DNA of 64,000 nt. Source: Lepiota brunneoincarnata. Taxonomy: Eukaryota; Basidiomycota; Agaricomycetes; Agaricales; Agaricaceae. Below are positions 1 to 11,218 of the stretch, one piece after another. The DNA lies in contig JAEBUN010000002.1 in NCBI GenBank assembly GCA_023014365.1, forward strand, positions 3,534,001 through 3,598,000, given 5' to 3'. How positions within the stretch are numbered: position 1 is the first letter of the stretch; every line of letters begins with the position of its first letter. The notes below the pieces were generated by a model. That model ran no database searches and had not been told where the DNA came from. It was given only the letters and a program-made list of their open reading frames with translations. A program made the translations under genes and the position numbers.

Positions 1-80
1 TGGCAGCTAGCCAGCTTTCGGTACGTTCACCAAGTTTTCTCGTGGTTCCTTACTGACGGCTTTGACATCTGCTCCAGTAC

Positions 81-653
81 ATGCCACCTCGGTCTCGGTG
101 TCCTTCTTGCGCTGCTCGTAAGTTGGAGTGCGAGCCTCTGGGCAAGGGTAAGAAGTGTCGCAGCTGTGACTTGTACAACTACCCTTGTACCTTCGCGGAC
201 CATCCCTGGGTTTCGGCCGGCATTGCAAACGCCCTGGTCACATCCTCACTGACCAGTGAATACCGTAAGTTTCTCTGTTCACTATTTTTCCCTTTTCTTA
301 TTCTCTTTATTTTTCTAGATCTGGCCGCGTTCGCGCGTGTTGTGTCCTCTAGCTTGGTCAGCCTGGAGGCAAACCGCGTCGCTTACGAGGCTTCGGCGTT
401 TCACCACCGCCATGTAGTTTACCAATTCGTCCAGGAGATGCAAGCTACCAGGACTGCCTTGGATGGTAATGATGTGGCTTTTGTAGAGATGGGTATGGCC
501 GACTCCCTTGAAGACGTCCGGGCGTTCTTTGAGTTCGCCAACAACTTTCTGGGGGTCCCGACATACAAGGAATTCGAGGAGCTCAAATCGCTTCTCTTCC
601 TCGCTTTCCTGATGACTCAGGATCCGGAGTCTGTTCTAGAAGACCTTGAGTGA
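81..653 (+). CDS. Small Zn(II)2Cys6-type cysteine-cluster protein, one intron
   Basis: Two exons, 81-264 and 319-653, joined across a 54-bp GTAAGT..TAG intron with a T-rich 3' half, give a 172-residue protein. The intron is a multiple of three with no stop, so an unspliced reading also stays open. Residues 7-36 have the spacing CX2CX6CX8CX2CX6C, which is that of fungal Zn(II)2Cys6 binuclear clusters, with basic residues between the cysteines. The rest (about residues 60-172) looks helical and ends in an acidic tail; I do not recognise it. No transcription-factor middle homology region is visible, so calling it a transcription regulator would be a guess. The same cysteine spacing recurs in an ORF inside the KDZ transposon at 14.3 kb, so a mobile-element origin is possible. 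Upstream sequence is cut by the window edge. Confidence 0.65.
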   Translation: MPPRSRCPSCAARKLECEPLGKGKKCRSCDLYNYPCTFADHPWVSAGIANALVTSSLTSEYRKFLCSLFFPFLILFIFLDLAAFARVVSSSLVSLEANRVAYEASAFHHRHVVYQFVQEMQATRTALDGNDVAFVEMGMADSLEDVRAFFEFANNFLGVPTYKEFEELKSLLFLAFLMTQDPESVLEDLE

Positions 654-1287
654 TCTCTGCACCTAGTTTACTTCTTGGATGTAGTATATAATCTTGTCAT
701 GTATATACATCCCAATAGTCATCTTGTTGTTCCTTGTCTCCTACTGAGTTAAGCTAAACTGTTTCTGACTTTCTTGTCATCTCCTAAAGCTAAGCTAAAG
801 ACCTCCTGGGAGACTCCTAAGCTAGTTTAGGTTGCCAGTCACTTATATACTCATTATATGCCTCTCTGATCTATCAGTGATGTTTATTGACATCTCAGCG
901 CGCTGTGACCCGCAACGTGTAGTGACCCAGTCATCTGTTCTGGTTTTCTTACAAGCCCGGACCCGAACCAGCCTGTACACGGTGTTCGCCGCGAAAAAGG
1001 TCACGTCAAACAAAACTGAAGCGCCACTTGCGCCACTTGGGGCCCATCTCCCCCTAGCCAAATTGAACTCGGTGCCCTCACCGTTCCATCAGAATCCCTG
1101 TGCACACTGATAACCGCGAGACCCTGGCAACATGTTACCTAATAAGGCAACTGTGGTTCAGCAAGTCTGTTGAAGGCTGGCTACTCAAGATTACAGGTTT
1201 CCTAGGCCCCTCAGGTCATAAGCTTAGGGTGGAGGGTGCTCTTCATCCACTCGTTATGATTCGTCATCACTGCCTACGGCCTTTTCT
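654..1287. other. Intergenic region, no gene recognised
   Basis: Between two forward-strand genes. Holds AAGCTAAG and CTAAGCTAG variants near 788-830 and a first perfect TAAGCTTA at 1219. Short open frames on both strands show no recognisable protein. Confidence 0.5.
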
Positions 1288-1295
1288 TATAAAAG
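1288..1295 (+). promoter_or_regulatory. TATA box of the gene at 1340
   Basis: TATAAAAG lies 52 bp before the ATG at 1340, leaving room for a transcription start about 30 bp downstream and a short leader. This supports the start chosen for that gene. Confidence 0.6.
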
Positions 1296-1339
1296 CGAGG
1301 GAGCGACGCCTCATTCTAGCAGACACCCTTCGCAAGAAA

Positions 1340-2686
1340 ATGGCTTCTTCTATCCCTCATCTCCAGGTCGAGCTCGACGATCTCATCAGCAACGCCAAAG
1401 GTCGTCTTCAGCGCCTGCAAAACAGCCAAGTCGCTCGTCCCCTCGTCGAGAAGGCTCTCCTTGCGTTCGACGCCCCTGGGGTATGTCTACTCTTTCCATG
1501 CTTCTCTCGCCGTTTCTAAATCATTTTTAGTCTGCTTATATTGAAGCGTTATCGGAGGATAATGAGGCTATCAAGCTTCATGTCAACCAGGACTACATCT
1601 TCCGTATCCGCAAGCTCTACAAAATTTACCAAAACAACTACCATTCGTCTTATGAGATGCCCACGATCTATAAGGCGCTCTCTGAATGCTGTAGCCGCAT
1701 TAATCACGTTCGTTCTGAAGAATCCCATAAATCCAGGACCGAAGAGGCTCAGAACCCATCGTCCACGACTGGCTCTACTTCCTCCAACGTTGCCGAAGGC
1801 TCTGCTGTCCCCAAACACGTAAGCTTAGCGTTCTTTTGGCTCCAATCGTCTCCTCATGTATAAGCTTAGCCTTGCAAAGGTCGCAAGGCCCCTGTCTCTG
1901 CTGCTGTTGTGGTAGACACCGATACCGAACTTGCTGAGAGTATGACCAGTGCTTCCAACTCCCGAGCAACCAGTGCTGACACGGTAATATAGCTGCTTCT
2001 CAACCTATTACATTGGCTGAGATAATCGCTCGTCTCCAGGACATGATGGTCAATGAGGAGGTCTCTCAAGCTATTGTCGAAGAGGTTCATGTAGTCTCGC
2101 CTTATCGCAAGCGTCGTTTGTCTACCTCCGACGTGGTGCACCAGCTCCACTCCCCCTAACCACTGATTCTGACTTCATCCTTCGCTAGGAGGCTGTCAAA
2201 AAGTCCTCCTCGTCTAAAGGCACCGTCCATCTTCTTCCCTATTGTCAAGTTCCCAATATGAACACTAAACACTGCTGTTATGCCCAGGCTGAACAGGTTC
2301 TAGCCAAAGCCAACGCCAATACTGCCAAGCGTGCCTGTACTGAGTCTGCTTCCGATGAGCGCACCTTCGCAGGCTTATCTGGTGGGCAATTTCTCACTTC
2401 TGTTCGCTAAGCTTAGTGGTTCTGACACTTGTTCCGGGCAGCTTGTTTGCTTCAGGAACTCCAAAACCTCCTGTCTTACTCTCGCGACGAGTACAAGTCC
2501 GAATCTCGCAGTGACAATGCTCGGTCTGTCAAATGCGACCTCAATTCGCTCAGCCGGGACTTCATCGAGGCTATTCCCTCGCTCGAAGCTAACTTAAAGA
2601 GGTTCCAATTCCTTATTCAAGAGCGCATCCGTCTCAAAAGTCTTTTGCGCAACCTTTCCGACTTGAACAAGCCCTCCCCCGTTTAA
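1340..2686 (+). CDS. Unknown six-exon gene with predicted coiled-coil ends
   Basis: I read six exons: 1340-1480, 1531-1818, 1870-1939, 1993-2132, 2189-2381 and 2442-2686. Phases agree throughout and give about 358 residues. Introns are 50-60 bp. Intron 3 has a clear GCTGAC branch site; the donor of intron 4 (GTGGTG) is weak and is the least certain junction. The N-terminal 50 residues and the C-terminal 80 residues are rich in charged and leucine residues, like coiled coils; the middle is Ser/Thr rich. I do not recognise the family. Three of its introns contain TAAGCTTA, once directly after the donor G, once forming the acceptor, and once near a plausible branch position. It runs head-on into the gypsy pol, whose stop is only 78 bp away. 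It may be a host gene or an antisense gene of that element. Confidence 0.6.
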
Positions 2687-2763
2687 GCTTAACGCTTTTA
2701 CAGTCCCTAGGATAGTTTTCCTTCGATAAGTAGATAGTTCTGTCCACAATATCAGGTTTTTTT

Positions 2764-5700
2764 CTATCCCTCCAACTCTTCTGGCTCCCATCTGTCACTA
2801 GGCTCATCCTCAGTAGTCTCCTCCAGGGTCTTCAGTCCCTCTGGCAACAGATCTAACAACTCTTGTAACTCCAGCGGCAACGGCATATGTTTTCTGGCTA
2901 AGTAGGGAATTACTCTGAACGCCGCCACTTTATTCTGCCATACAGAGCCATCCAACTCTGCCAGGATATATGATCCTCCCTTTGATCTAGATATGACCAC
3001 CATGGGTCCTAGATACCTGGGTTTCATCTTCCTGTCGGCTGAGCTCTCTATAGCTTTGTTTCCCACTAATACTAAATCTCCTGGGCCGAAGCGATAATCT
3101 TTTATCTTATGCGCTGCTTGTTGTTCCATCTCCCAAGCCTTGCTAAGCTTAGTGTCTGAAACACGCTGACGCACCTCCTCAACATGCCGAACATGTTTTG
3201 CCAGAGCCTGAGCTCGGTATCCTATCAACTTGGCCGTGGTTAAGTACTCATTTGGTAGTTGTACTAGCCAAGTGGCCTCCTTGACATCCAGAGGTAGCAT
3301 CGGGTGCGCTCTGGTTACCAGAAAGTATGGGGAACACCCCATTCCTTTTCTAATGGTTATCCGATCTGCCCACATAACGTGCGGTAGGTGCCAATACCAC
3401 TTTTTGACATCTCCATCTGTAGCTTTGTACAACATTTGCCGCACATCCCAGTGGGCTCTTTCAATAATCCCGTTCGCTTTGGAATTGTAAGGAGATATCG
3501 TTACTCCTTTTATCCCATATTTTTCTTCCAGCCATCAGACAGCTTTCTTAAATGGAGAACCATTGTCCATGACAATCTTCACTATACAGCCCCATCGGCA
3601 AATGATATCTTCAAATAACCACTGTGCGATCGAACTGGCGTTCTCTTTTCTCAACGCTTTTGCCTCCATCCAGGATGACAGTCCACACCTTCCATGCACA
3701 ATATAACTACACCCATTAGAACTTGGTGTCATATGTAGTGTGTCTACATGTAGCACTTGGAATATCGACGGCGTGGGCGTTACTATTGGTGGCGTCTCGA
3801 TGATCGCCTTTTGTCGTTGCTGGCATAGATGGCACGATTGCACATACCAAGCTACGTCTCCTTCAACTTCTGGCCACCAGAACCTCTGCGTTATAAGCTT
3901 AGTGGTTGCGTATATTCCCCTGTGTCCTAGGAAGTCGTGGCTGGCTCGCAACATATACATATGTTGCTCCTTATCCACTACTAGCTGATGCTGACCGCTA
4001 GGGCTCATCCTATACAGTCTCCCCTCTTCGTCCAAGAAGAAATGCTCCACCATATGCTTAAGCTTACGCAGATCCAGCTCATCCAAGCCTTCAGCTGCGC
4101 TACTGCTCCCTGTTTTCAGGTATTCCCTGACTTTGGGTATTCTTTTGTCCTGTATTCGCGCTGTATCTGTCCTGCGCGACTCATCATATGCTTCCTCTAT
4201 CTCGGTCGACTTTTCCTCTTCGAAATCTGGCACTAGCCTGACATCCGTCATTAAGCTTAGTACTTGTCGATGGTTTTCTGGACAGGCTGGGTCTTCTATA
4301 ACCCTAAGCTTAGCCTGTTGTTCATCCAAGTACTCTTCCCGAGCTTGATCCAGCTCATACTCAAAATCATACACATCACGTGCCAGACCCTGGTAGAAGC
4401 CAGAGCGACTGTCGATCTCATCAGAGAAGGCTTCCAAGGGTAACGGATCTGCAGCCCCTGGATCTTCTTTGATCAACTCGAACTCCTCTCCCTCGTCCTC
4501 GGATCCGTCGTCGAAACAACGGGCTGTCTCATCACCGGGATAGTAACGTTGTCTGGACAGTCCATCCGGCCCAAATGTCTTTCCTTCTTTGTGTACTAGT
4601 GTGAAGTGGAACAATCTAATGAAGTCTACCCAACGGTTTACAGTAGCATTCGGGAGTTTTCCTGGGTTGTTTAACATCCCAAAGAGAAACTTCGCATCTG
4701 TTTCCACTACTAGATTTCTCGATCCCCACAATAAATATTTCTCCTGTTCCAGCACCATTCTTAAGCCGCATAGCTCTCGCTTGGGCTGAGAATACCTCTG
4801 CTGTCTCTCGTCCAATAATATTGACCCAAACTTCGCATAATGTATAAGCTTAGCATCTTCTCCATCTCGCTGATATATGTAGTATCCCACCGCCCTCCAT
4901 GAGGTATCCACGGCTACTACTATGGGTTGTTTACTCAAGAATTTGGGGTTCCTGGTCGGGAAACAGCGTTGAATCGCTTCTTTCAGCTCCTGCTGCGCTT
5001 TCCGTTCATTTTCTCCCCATTCAAACTCTTGCCCTTTCTTAAGCTTTTCGTATAGAGGTGCAGCAATGGCTATGAACTTCGGGATATGATTCCTGCAGCG
5101 CATAGCTGTTCCTAGAAAACCCCTTAGCTCAGAAACATTCTCGCAATCCCCCCATCTTAATATCTTCCCAATGGTGTCTGTGGCAGGCAACCGTCCTTTA
5201 TAAGAGCATTCAAAACCCACTACGGTGATTTCATCAGTGCAGATAGTCGTCTTGGGCCCAGAGAAGGTTCCTCCTATGTATTTCATCCTCTGTAGAATCC
5301 TATTGACCGTCTGCATGTGTTCCCATACAAATCGTCGGATCCCTGGGTTTTCTTTCAGCATCTCTTCCGTGCCATCTGGCAACTCATATCTAGTTTTGGG
5401 TCCTCTGATAGGTACATCATCTATGTACGGCATCGTGTATTCCGGTATCTCACTGGCCAGGATCGCTGTTACATCCTCATGAAATATAGGCACTGAATTG
5501 GTCCATCCCATGGGTAACGTCACTAAGCGTAGCGCTCCAAAAGGCGTCTGGAATGTTGTTAGGTCCTGAGACGACTCAGCTAACAGTCGTTTGTCATAGC
5601 CAACATATAGATCCAGAATGCCTCCGCAAGCTCTGCCTGCGAAGTGCATTGCCAAATCTTCCATTGCTGGCAGCAGTCCTGAATGCGCTATTGTCACTTT

Positions 5701-6513
5701 GTTCAGTGGTTCCAAGCTGTGTACCAGTCTCAAACTTTTCCCATCTTTCTTCACCACACAGAACCATCTGGATCTATAGGATGAGTTCGATGGCTTGTAT
5801 ACACCAGCACTAATCTTTCTTTTTATAATGGCACAAACTTCATCATAGATCGCTGGTGGAATCGGAATGGGCTTCTCAACCCACGGAGTATGTTCTACCG
5901 TCGGTATCTCGATCGGCGGGAAGAAATCTTCCCTAAAACATCCCTTTTCCTCATCTGTCCAGGCAAATGCCTTTTCTTGAAGCATCATGATGTGGTGCAT
6001 CAGCTTTCTTTCCTCTGGCCACAAGAAATCCCCGGCATGGGCTTCGTCCAGCTTAAGCTTACACTCCTCCGTATATCTGCCTGTCGGGACAAACTCTGGA
6101 GGATGCACGCTAAGCTCAGGCATTTCTGCCAGTGGGTCCCCTTTTATTTCTCGTTTTATCCTGAATCTCTCCGGTAGATCACCCAACACTGGCCTCACTT
6201 TTAAGGCTACTGGTTTATATTTCTTCCCAGCCAGGCATTGTACCATATCTTTGTCATCTTCTTCTGTTTCGAAGACAGTTATTCCCTGGTCCTCTGTGCC
6301 CTGCGCGTTGGCTATGCGTCCTAGGCACAATAACGCCGTTGCTTTATCTTCCTGTGGGCAGTCCTCATCGCGTATGACTTGGTCAATGAACATTAGCTGT
6401 AGCTCGGCCTCTGAGAAGCTTCCTTTTGCTAAGCTTAGTGTTTGTGCGACGACAGGGCCCTTCTCATCATCATAGTCTATTATACAAGCCACCTCTCCTT
6501 GTCCCTCAGTCAA
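2764..6513 (-). pseudogene. Ty3/gypsy pol: RT, RNase H, integrase with one internal TGA
   Basis: A 992-codon frame (6513-3535) carries RT with YIDD at about residues 363-366. RNase H begins near residue 530 (AVDTSW), and an HHCC integrase zinc finger lies near residues 880-925. The integrase core follows, with its first two acidic residues (VDTLH and MDNGS). A single TGA at 3537-3535 stops it. The same frame then continues to 2764 with the third catalytic residue ([10 protein letters not shown]), a GDLVLVGN integrase C-terminal motif and an acidic tail. Apart from that stop the polyprotein is open for about 1,250 codons, so this copy is young. RT uses YIDD where many relatives have YLDD. The ATG chosen overlaps the end of the protease frame by 4 bp, which suggests reinitiation or frameshifting between them. 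Confidence 0.9.
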
Positions 6514-6953
6514 CTCATCGAGGTTTCTTGAAAATTTTGACTGTTTTCCCTAAGCTTAGGAGGATTACACTCTCCTCGAGCATAAGTTGGTAACACAGCC
6601 CTTTCTCTGGTATTTGGGTCCGTAATAACCAAGGTTTGCTCGCCACTGGCGCTATTCCTGACTTCGCTAGCCGTCATTACATCAAAGGGTCGTCCCAGGA
6701 GTACTCGATACGTGGGGCTACGAACGATGTGAACTTGCAAATAGATTGTGACTCCCCCGCAGGTAAAGCCTACGTTCTTTGCCAATCCACAAGTCTTTTC
6801 AACCTGCCCATTCGCACTCTGCAAATTTATCGTAGTATCTGGGTCCCAAGAAACTTGACATGCAATCGCCGCTTCCTGACTCATGGAGACGATCTGTGAC
6901 CCGCTATCTAGCAAGGCCTCTTCCTGCCAAATCCCATTTATCAGAGTTGGCAC
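6510..6953 (-). CDS. Retroelement aspartic protease
   Basis: A 147-residue frame with the aspartic protease active-site motif LLDSGS at about residue 15, followed by the beta-rich pattern of retropepsin-like proteases and a conserved LLGRPFDV about 95 residues in. Retropepsins act as dimers and cut the Gag-Pol polyprotein. It overlaps the pol start by 4 bp and overlaps the upstream linker frame (7491-6904) by 50 bp in another frame, so expression probably needs frameshifting or the frames were once joined. Confidence 0.8.
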   Translation of the reverse strand: MPTLINGIWQEEALLDSGSQIVSMSQEAAIACQVSWDPDTTINLQSANGQVEKTCGLAKNVGFTCGGVTIYLQVHIVRSPTYRVLLGRPFDVMTASEVRNSASGEQTLVITDPNTRERAVLPTYARGECNPPKLRENSQNFQETSMS

Positions 6954-7994
6954 TCAACAGCTCGCATTCTTTCGCAATAAACACTTGTCGTCCCCTGTCT
7001 CTTCGGGGTAGTGACTCCAAGTACTGCATGATTGGATCCTGAGCTACCCAGGCTTGGGTTGCTGAGCCTTCTCGGAGCACCATATCATACTTCCGAGGAC
7101 CGTCTGCTAGCTCCGTTATCATGACTTGTACTGGCCCACTATTAATCTCTATATCTTCTGTATCATCGTCCCCGGGCCCTACTCCTGCTATCAAGCTTTG
7201 ACTCGTGGGTACCTGTTTTCTCATAATGTGCTCTCTATAAGCATTCCTGTATATCGGTGACAATGCCAAGAGTTCTCCATGCGATACTGAGGCTTCTCGC
7301 TTCAATACCCTGCTGAGTACTTCCTCAACATCGACATTCCTCTCTATAGGGGCCTGGTGCTTATATGCAGGCTCCTTCTTGGATGGTTCCATCCTTCTGA
7401 CAGGCAGTGGTGGTACCTCAACGACCGGGCGCAGTGGTTTCACATTTTTATATGGTAATTCTCCTGCTGTGGCATGCATTGGTTTCTCCATTGTCTGCCC
7501 TATTTCCTCATTTTCTGATTCTTCTGATCGCTCGGAATCCGACGTGTCCTCAGGAGTCTGTCCTCTGGCGAAGGCGACCTTCTTCTTCAGAGCCGGCTCC
7601 TTCCTCGAACCCTTTAGAAACCCGACTCTGAGTTCCTAGTCTTCGTGCCACTTCTGGTGTCCAAATACTGGCTTGCCAAGGGCGTACCATCCGTCAAACC
7701 ACTAAGCTTAGCCTGTATCTGGGCCAATTGCTTGGCCAAAGACTGTATCTCAACATTATCATCCTTTCTGGTCATAAGCTTAATATTTGGAGCACTCCCA
7801 GCGTGGATGGCAGCTGTTTCCAACATCTCCATGCACTGCTTCAGATGGCAGATTTCTTCTTCTGCTGGTGACCTTTGGTTTTCTGACCTCAGGAACACTT
7901 TCTGTGCAGACACTGCTGCCACTGGCACTTGCGGTAACTCAGGCTCAACCTCTGGCAGTTCTGGTACCTGAATGAAGAGTTGTCCCTTTGTCAC
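6904..7994 (-). CDS. Gag-to-protease linker region, unknown fold
   Basis: Two adjacent frames (7994-7614 and 7491-6904) together read as one acidic, Glu/Pro-rich stretch. It contains a coiled-coil-like segment (about 7900-7700) and a conserved block near 7330-7210. One stop at 7616-7614 separates them; the intervening 120 bp is open in the same frame. Long linkers of this sort between Gag and protease are common in basidiomycete gypsy elements. I cannot assign a domain. Confidence 0.55.
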
Positions 7995-8029
7995 ATAGTA
8001 CTTTGCTACTTTCTCTTTAATAGGCCCTT

Positions 8030-9600
8030 CCCCTCAAGGGATACTCGAGCCATCTCCCATATATATTTTGTTCCCTTCAACTCTAATTCGGCCAGCTTGT
8101 TTATCTGCCTCCATGTCTGGGCAGAATAACCAACTATGCCCCAATAATCAACAGTAGAAACACTTGCGATTGGAAAGCGACCCTGCCGGCCCACTTCCGG
8201 TATTCCTCTGAGCGTGATTATAGCCAGCATGATTATGTCTGTCCTTCGCCAAACTCTCTAAGTATGATTTTAAAGTATGCCCCTGGATATTCATGAGGTC
8301 CTTAAGCTCAGCGAGACCGCCTGCCATCTGCAAGACTTCATCCTGAAACTTCTGCTTTAAGCTTTGCAGCTCTTGCTTTACTACAGGGTCATAAGTCCCT
8401 GTTCCAGACGTCGCAGGTGGATGGCTCATTGATGCCAAGTTCACTGGCCTTGAATCCTGATGAAGGGATCACATAAGTGTTTTGCCAATTGAAATTTCGA
8501 CAGCTTTATCCACGACGATCCTCCAATCATAGGGGTCCTCTTCGCGTAAATCCTTTGCAGTTAGTGCCGACCCATCGCTCACGGTTCTACGCGCCCCAGT
8601 GATTGCTAATCTCGCATTGAGTACGTCCTGGAACACAGAGTCCAGTGCACTCGTAAATAACTCGACTAGCTCTTGGTTCGAGACTACCGCTGGCGACTTC
8701 AGGCACTTCTCTGCTTCTAGAATGAATTGCCTTTTGAAGTCTAAGACTCTATGCTCCTCATTCATTGCAATACCTCTACTCTCTGTGCAGAGTTCCCTCA
8801 ATCGTCGCACTGAGCCCTGCTCGGCTGCCACAGTCTTGGGATACTCTTTCTTCAATCTCTCTACAAAGCCTGTCCAGCTTCCTGCTGGGAACTCTGCAAA
8901 ACTCATCCACTCTTCACGGATATCCTGGTCCACATATGACACTGCCCAATTTATCCTTTCTGCATCGTCCGTCGTCTTCATTATCGTGAAGAGCTGTTCA
9001 AGCGTCCAGAGATAATTTCTCAATGTCTGTGGTTTTGATGCATCCCATCTGGGAGCATTATTGCTAAAGGGAATTGGCATACGCTCGTGTCCCATTTTAC
9101 TAGCTGTAGTCATTGTAGATGGCGTAGTTTGGTTTGTCTGTACAGTTGGAGTTGACTGTGATATCTGTGGTACCGTAGAGGCACCAGGAGGGTTCATATG
9201 AAACGAATTTTGGTTTGTAAATGCTAAGCTTAGTGTAGGAATGGTCTGACCGTCCTGGCTTTCAGTGTGCAGAATATGCACTATGTTGCGAGCTGAGGCT
9301 GGAAGCCTTACAGTAATTCTGGGAGCAGTAGAGATTGGTGGTGCGACTTCTCTTGATACTACAACTGCTAAACCGCTTGCTGTGCTCACAGTTATAGAAC
9401 TAGTAGGATCTTTTCGCTTTTGAGAGGTACTAGTGGCAATGAGGAATTCAGAACCTTCTGGATGATTAGAATTCCGAGTAGTTCTCTGTTTTGGGGGGTC
9501 GACCTTCCTGAGACTGCTCTCGAAGGATGTTTTGGGTGACTTTATGGTCTTTGCTTGAACCTTTTTCTGCTTCGCAGGTGAAAGGCGGGCCAGTGTCCAA
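8030..9600 (-). pseudogene. Ty3/gypsy Gag with CCHC zinc knuckle
   Basis: The main frame is 9389-8469. It continues past a stop into 8444-8148 and extends upstream in frame to about 9600 without a clear ATG. The capsid part (WDASKPQTLRNYLWTL and following, about 9050-8650) has the pattern of retrotransposon Gag: it binds RNA and builds the particle. A CX2CX4HX4C knuckle lies at about 8157-8115, but a TGA at 8150-8148 falls inside it, between the second Cys and the His. The start is uncertain because the region 9600-9720 needs a frame change. Confidence 0.75.
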
Positions 9601-9925
9601 GTCTTTTGGTGTTTGTCTCATGAAATTCAACTGAAAACCCCCCTCATGGTGGGCTCCAGATGAAAAGGTGGAAACGTTCGTGGGTTTTGATATAGATAAA
9701 TGGCTTGTTCTCACTAAGCTTAGTTGAAATTCGATAAGCTTAAGTTAATACAAGTAGTATGAGATAGATAATGAACAGTTTTGTCTTTTAGGGTGTTCTG
9801 GGGGTGCGTTCTGACAGCAAAATTCAAGAGAATAGTGTTTTTAGAGGTTAACGAACAGCCGTTGAAGTTATCTTAGCCATATGGTGCAACAGTGAAAGGA
9901 CAATCCCTGTCAATTCAAAGCGTGG

Positions 9926-10118
9926 GGTCTCTAGTCTCTGGTCTCTGGTCTCTGAACTCTGTTCTCTGTCTCTGTCTCTGTCTCTAGCACTCTGGAACTC
10001 TAAACTCTGGACTCTGTTCTCTGTCTCTGTCTCTGGAACTCTAAACTCTGGACTCTGTTCTCTGTCTCTGTCTCTGGAACTCTAAACTCTGGACTCTGTT
10101 CTCTGTCTCTGTCTCTGG
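9926..10118. repeat. CTCTG-rich minisatellite with 41-bp units
   Basis: A TCTCTG-rich tract in which a unit of about 41 bp (containing GGAACTCTAAACTCTGG) is repeated about three times from 9990, preceded by shorter CTCTGT repeats. It sits 5' of the gypsy element 1 Gag region, where an untranslated leader or LTR would be. Confidence 0.8.
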
Positions 10119-10837
10119 GTTGGTCGACAACCAAAGAAATCACACTTAACAATGCACACTAAATAGTCCTTTGAAACCATTCTTGATCACAGCTCACAGA
10201 CTTGCATGTGGAAGCGGGGGTGAGACCTCTTGCTTCTTCATGAACAAGCGTGACCATATTTATATTGTTTAGATACATGCGAGAGATAGTAAATATGAAA
10301 TAGAAAACAATGAGCTTAATTGTTACAGGTACTGCAGAATATTTTGGAAGGTTCGGCAGCATTTCTACCTTGCCCTGGGTTATGGGTTTTTCTCTGAGTG
10401 ACGAATGGCAATCCAGCCAGATGTGTTCCGTGCTCGTCTGCATTATTCTGCATCCACACGAGCACATTAAGCCTCCGGATCAATTATGATTGGAATGTAT
10501 GGCGTATGTACAATCCCTTGATCCATTGTAATTAATCTCAGTCAGGCAGTATGCCGAGGTGCCGGGACCCACAAAGCACTTGTTAATTATGAGTCTTTGA
10601 TATGTCTAGGGTTTTGGGCATTGGGTGTTGCCTCCTGAACGTTGGATGTTCTGTTCTGTGGTCCGGTCATCATTATTGGGCTCGCTATGGGCGTAATACC
10701 CCTGTGACAGCCGCTATGTACATTCTTTAGGTTCCAACAAATCCGAGTTCATCAGAAAACTGCTCGTAAGGTCCCTTGATGTGACCGGAGTATACTTGAT
10801 AGGCTATGTAAAGTCTGGAATCCCTCCAGAGAGTGTT
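10119..10837. other. Non-coding, probable retrotransposon leader or LTR remnant
   Basis: AT-rich, no supported protein. Begins with the near-palindrome GGTTGGTCGACAACC. No second copy in the window, so LTR status cannot be shown. Confidence 0.3.
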
Positions 10838-11047
10838 CTGATAGCTTGGTTCACTAAGCTTAGTGATAATGAGCTGGTTTGAACACTTCCAAGGCTCGAA
10901 TATCCTCAGTTCGGTCGAACTGGCTACTACAGGACATAGTACCAATCCTCTATAGGGTTTTTTAATGATATAGCCAATGATTCTATGTAGAGAATCGTTC
11001 TGGAGTATCAAATTCATGTATAGGTGTGAAATCAGCATATCACCGGG
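10838..11047 (+). repeat. 210-bp direct repeat R, left copy
   Basis: Matches 26942-27151 over its whole length with few differences; both contain CACTAAGCTTAGTG. The copies flank the KDZ-split LTR. The last 10 bp equal the start of that LTR, as if units of R plus LTR were once in tandem. Confidence 0.85.
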
Positions 11048-11218
11048 TTAGAGGTTCACTCTTGAGTAGCACAGGGTTCAACACAGGATGTCTATACAGA
11101 CTTGGTCCTGTCCTACTAAGTGTGACTTGGAGACGACAGAGCACTATAGTCCAGCCAGTTTAGAGGCAAAGAGTTATAGGAGGCAAGAACTGTATAACAC
11201 TAAGATAAGGATACAAGG

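Larger units (their letters stand above)
2764..9720 (-). mobile_element. Ty3/gypsy LTR retrotransposon body (element 1)
   Basis: Gag, a linker region, protease, RT, RNase H and integrase follow in order on the reverse strand. Protease-RT-RNaseH-integrase is the Ty3/gypsy order. I could not find its LTRs: the 3' side runs straight into the gene ending at 2686, and no sequence near 9.7-11 kb matches it. The C-rich tract at 2672-2682, polypurine on the element strand, could be the polypurine tract, but it lies within the last exon of the neighbouring gene. Decay is mild: one stop in pol and a few in gag. Confidence 0.85.
1219..9742. repeat. Dispersed palindrome TAAGCTTA, 19 copies in 8.5 kb
   Basis: Perfect copies start at 1219, 1820, 1861, 2408, 2684, 3144, 3894, 4059, 4252, 4305, 4845, 6054, 6430, 6551, 7703, 7775, 9225, 9715 and 9735. 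Many extend to CTAAGCTTAG. Only three more were found in the other 55 kb (10855, 12325, 26959). Copies lie in introns, in coding sequence and between genes. Near copies (one end base changed) occur at about 5039 and 8353. Confidence 0.85.

Noticed and set aside
1219..9742. TAAGCTTA scatter as a HindIII ligation artefact
   Set aside because: HindIII proximity-ligation junctions read AAGCTAGCTT, not TAAGCTTA, and protein frames run through the sites without breaks.
9926..11040. 5' LTR of gypsy element 1
   Set aside because: No matching sequence on the 3' side near 2.7 kb, so LTR identity cannot be supported.
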